The translations under genes were made by a program, and so were the position numbers. Shown one piece after another: positions 12,006 through 12,870 of a stretch of 12,870 nucleotides of DNA (position 1 is the first letter of the stretch; every line of letters starts with the position of its first letter). The stretch comes from a bacterium. GTDB taxonomy: Bacteria > Acidobacteriota > Blastocatellia > Pyrinomonadales > Pyrinomonadaceae. The stretch is from positions 1 through 12,870 of the forward strand of contig JAQSDP010000463.1 of assembly GCA_029945985.1 (NCBI GenBank), given 5' to 3'. Below the pieces are notes generated by a model. It worked only from the letters and a program-made list of their open reading frames with translations. It ran no database searches and was not told where the DNA came from.

Positions 12006-12870
12006 CTAGAACAATCTCGAAATATCTAGAAAAAGCGTGAATACCATGAGCAGAAGGATTATTCCAAGGCCCGCGTACTGGATATACTCTCGAACTGCCA
12101 TTGACAGGGTCGCACCGAACCACGAAAGAACTTTCTCGATGCCTAGTACCATTATCTGACCGCCGTCCAAAAGCGGGATGGGCAGTAAGTTGAATATGCC
12201 CAGGTTCAAGCTGATCACAGCAAGGATCGAAAACAATCCCGCGAATCCAGCCTCCTGAACCACCTTCGAGATTATCTGAACAATTCCGACGGGGCCTGCA
12301 AGTCCCGCGTCGCTTACTGAGCGTTCACCAGAAAACATCTGGCCGAAGACTCTACCCGTCAGCCGGAGGATCCGCATATTCGATTCATACGCGAATGCTG
12401 CAGCACCGCCAGCTCCCACGGGAACGCGAGCGGTAAGCGTAGCCGCACCGAACCCCGCTCCGATCAAATAGGTGCCCTTCTCGTTAGGCTTCGCCAGAGT
12501 CGTCAGTTCAACTCGTTCGCCATTTCTCTCGACCGTAAATTTGCCGGGAGCGTCTTTGTTCTCGCGGATCTGATTCGTGAGTTCCTGACTGTTCTTAACG
12601 CTCTGGCCGTTGAAGGCGATAACTTTGTCCCCGACCTGAAGCCCTGCTTGAGCAGCAGGACTATCCGGCACCACGGTTCCTGCAACCACGGGCTCGACGC
12701 CCGCCTCCGGACGCATGCCGATATTGCCGATCTTGTTACCGTCCACGACCTGCTCAGCCGGCGTAACGGTTAGCGGGATCTTGTTTCCGCCGCGGTCGAC
12801 CGTGATCTGGATCGAGCGTCCCGGTGAGATCAATGTTTCGTCGCGAACTGCCTCCCAAGTCGGGTTCTCG
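12006..12870 (-). CDS. rseP: RseP-type site-2 protease, N-terminus outside window
   Basis: RseP is an intramembrane zinc metalloprotease that cleaves membrane-bound anti-sigma factors and signal peptide remnants. About 287 C-terminal residues are visible; the frame stays open to the window edge, so the HExxH helix and the true start are missing. The visible part begins with the end of a first PDZ-like domain (W-x4-RDETL and SIQITVDRGG). A second PDZ domain follows (VVPDSPAAQAGLQVGD). Then come the GPVGIVQI region, the helix with NLLPIPLLDGGQ, whose Asp in LDG is the third zinc ligand, and a last hydrophobic helix (about 252-270 counted from the TTG at 12833). That TTG is not the real start. 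Two PDZ domains recall E. coli RseP and differ from one-PDZ homologues. Confidence 0.93.
   Translation of the reverse strand, partial: ENPTWEAVRDETLISPGRSIQITVDRGGNKIPLTVTPAEQVVDGNKIGNIGMRPEAGVEPVVAGTVVPDSPAAQAGLQVGDKVIAFNGQSVKNSQELTNQIRENKDAPGKFTVERNGERVELTTLAKPNEKGTYLIGAGFGAATLTARVPVGAGGAAAFAYESNMRILRLTGRVFGQMFSGERSVSDAGLAGPVGIVQIISKVVQEAGFAGLFSILAVISLNLGIFNLLPIPLLDGGQIMVLGIEKVLSWFGATLSMAVREYIQYAGLGIILLLMVFTLFLDISRLF

Noticed and set aside
11247..12029. Long 260-codon plus-strand frame opposite ispG.
   Set aside because: It is antisense to a certain gene, has no recognisable motif and follows the codon shadow of ispG.

Overview
The window looks like a chromosomal segment of an Acidobacteriota bacterium, probably class Blastocatellia. 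This is an inference from moderate GC, weak Shine-Dalgarno sites, the miaA-hfq-tmk-holB run and a rseP-ispG pair; no marker gene proves it. It has an accessory left half (about 1-7000) and a housekeeping right half (about 7300-12870).

Left half. A small acidic unknown gene (54-503, minus) lies head to head with a HinP1I-type restriction endonuclease gene (557-1372, plus). The nuclease carries an N-terminal extension that reads as a signal peptide, has Ser where HinP1I has its active-site Gln, and has no methyltransferase gene nearby. A convergent gene (1415-2707, minus) encodes an orphan alpha/beta-hydrolase with a GWSRG nucleophile elbow, reminiscent of DUF2235/Tle lipases. A 379-bp gap follows with a perfect 16-bp palindrome and a hairpin. 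Next come a frameshifted C-terminal remnant of a GH92 glycosidase (3087-3481), a four-helix membrane protein with two zinc ribbons (3540-4487) and a full-length secreted GH92 alpha-mannosidase-type enzyme (4497-6872), all on the minus strand. The remnant and the 3' end of the intact GH92 gene form a diverged direct repeat around the zinc-ribbon gene.

Right half. A 506-bp divergent intergenic region holds two 44-45 bp direct repeats and two short palindromes. It is followed on the plus strand by miaA (tRNA isopentenyltransferase), hfq (RNA chaperone, with its own good sigma70-like promoter), tmk (thymidylate kinase), holB (DNA polymerase III delta') and a DUF2752 membrane protein. From hfq on, the genes are 3-6 bases apart, so they probably form one operon linking RNA regulation, dTTP supply and the clamp loader. 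Convergent to it on the minus strand are rseP (site-2 protease, cut by the window edge) and ispG (MEP isoprenoid pathway), a common neighbourhood.

The most unusual content is the apparently exported restriction-endonuclease-fold protein with its divergent acidic neighbour, and the GH92 3'-end duplication around the zinc-ribbon gene. No tRNA, rRNA, CRISPR array, transposase or integrase was seen.
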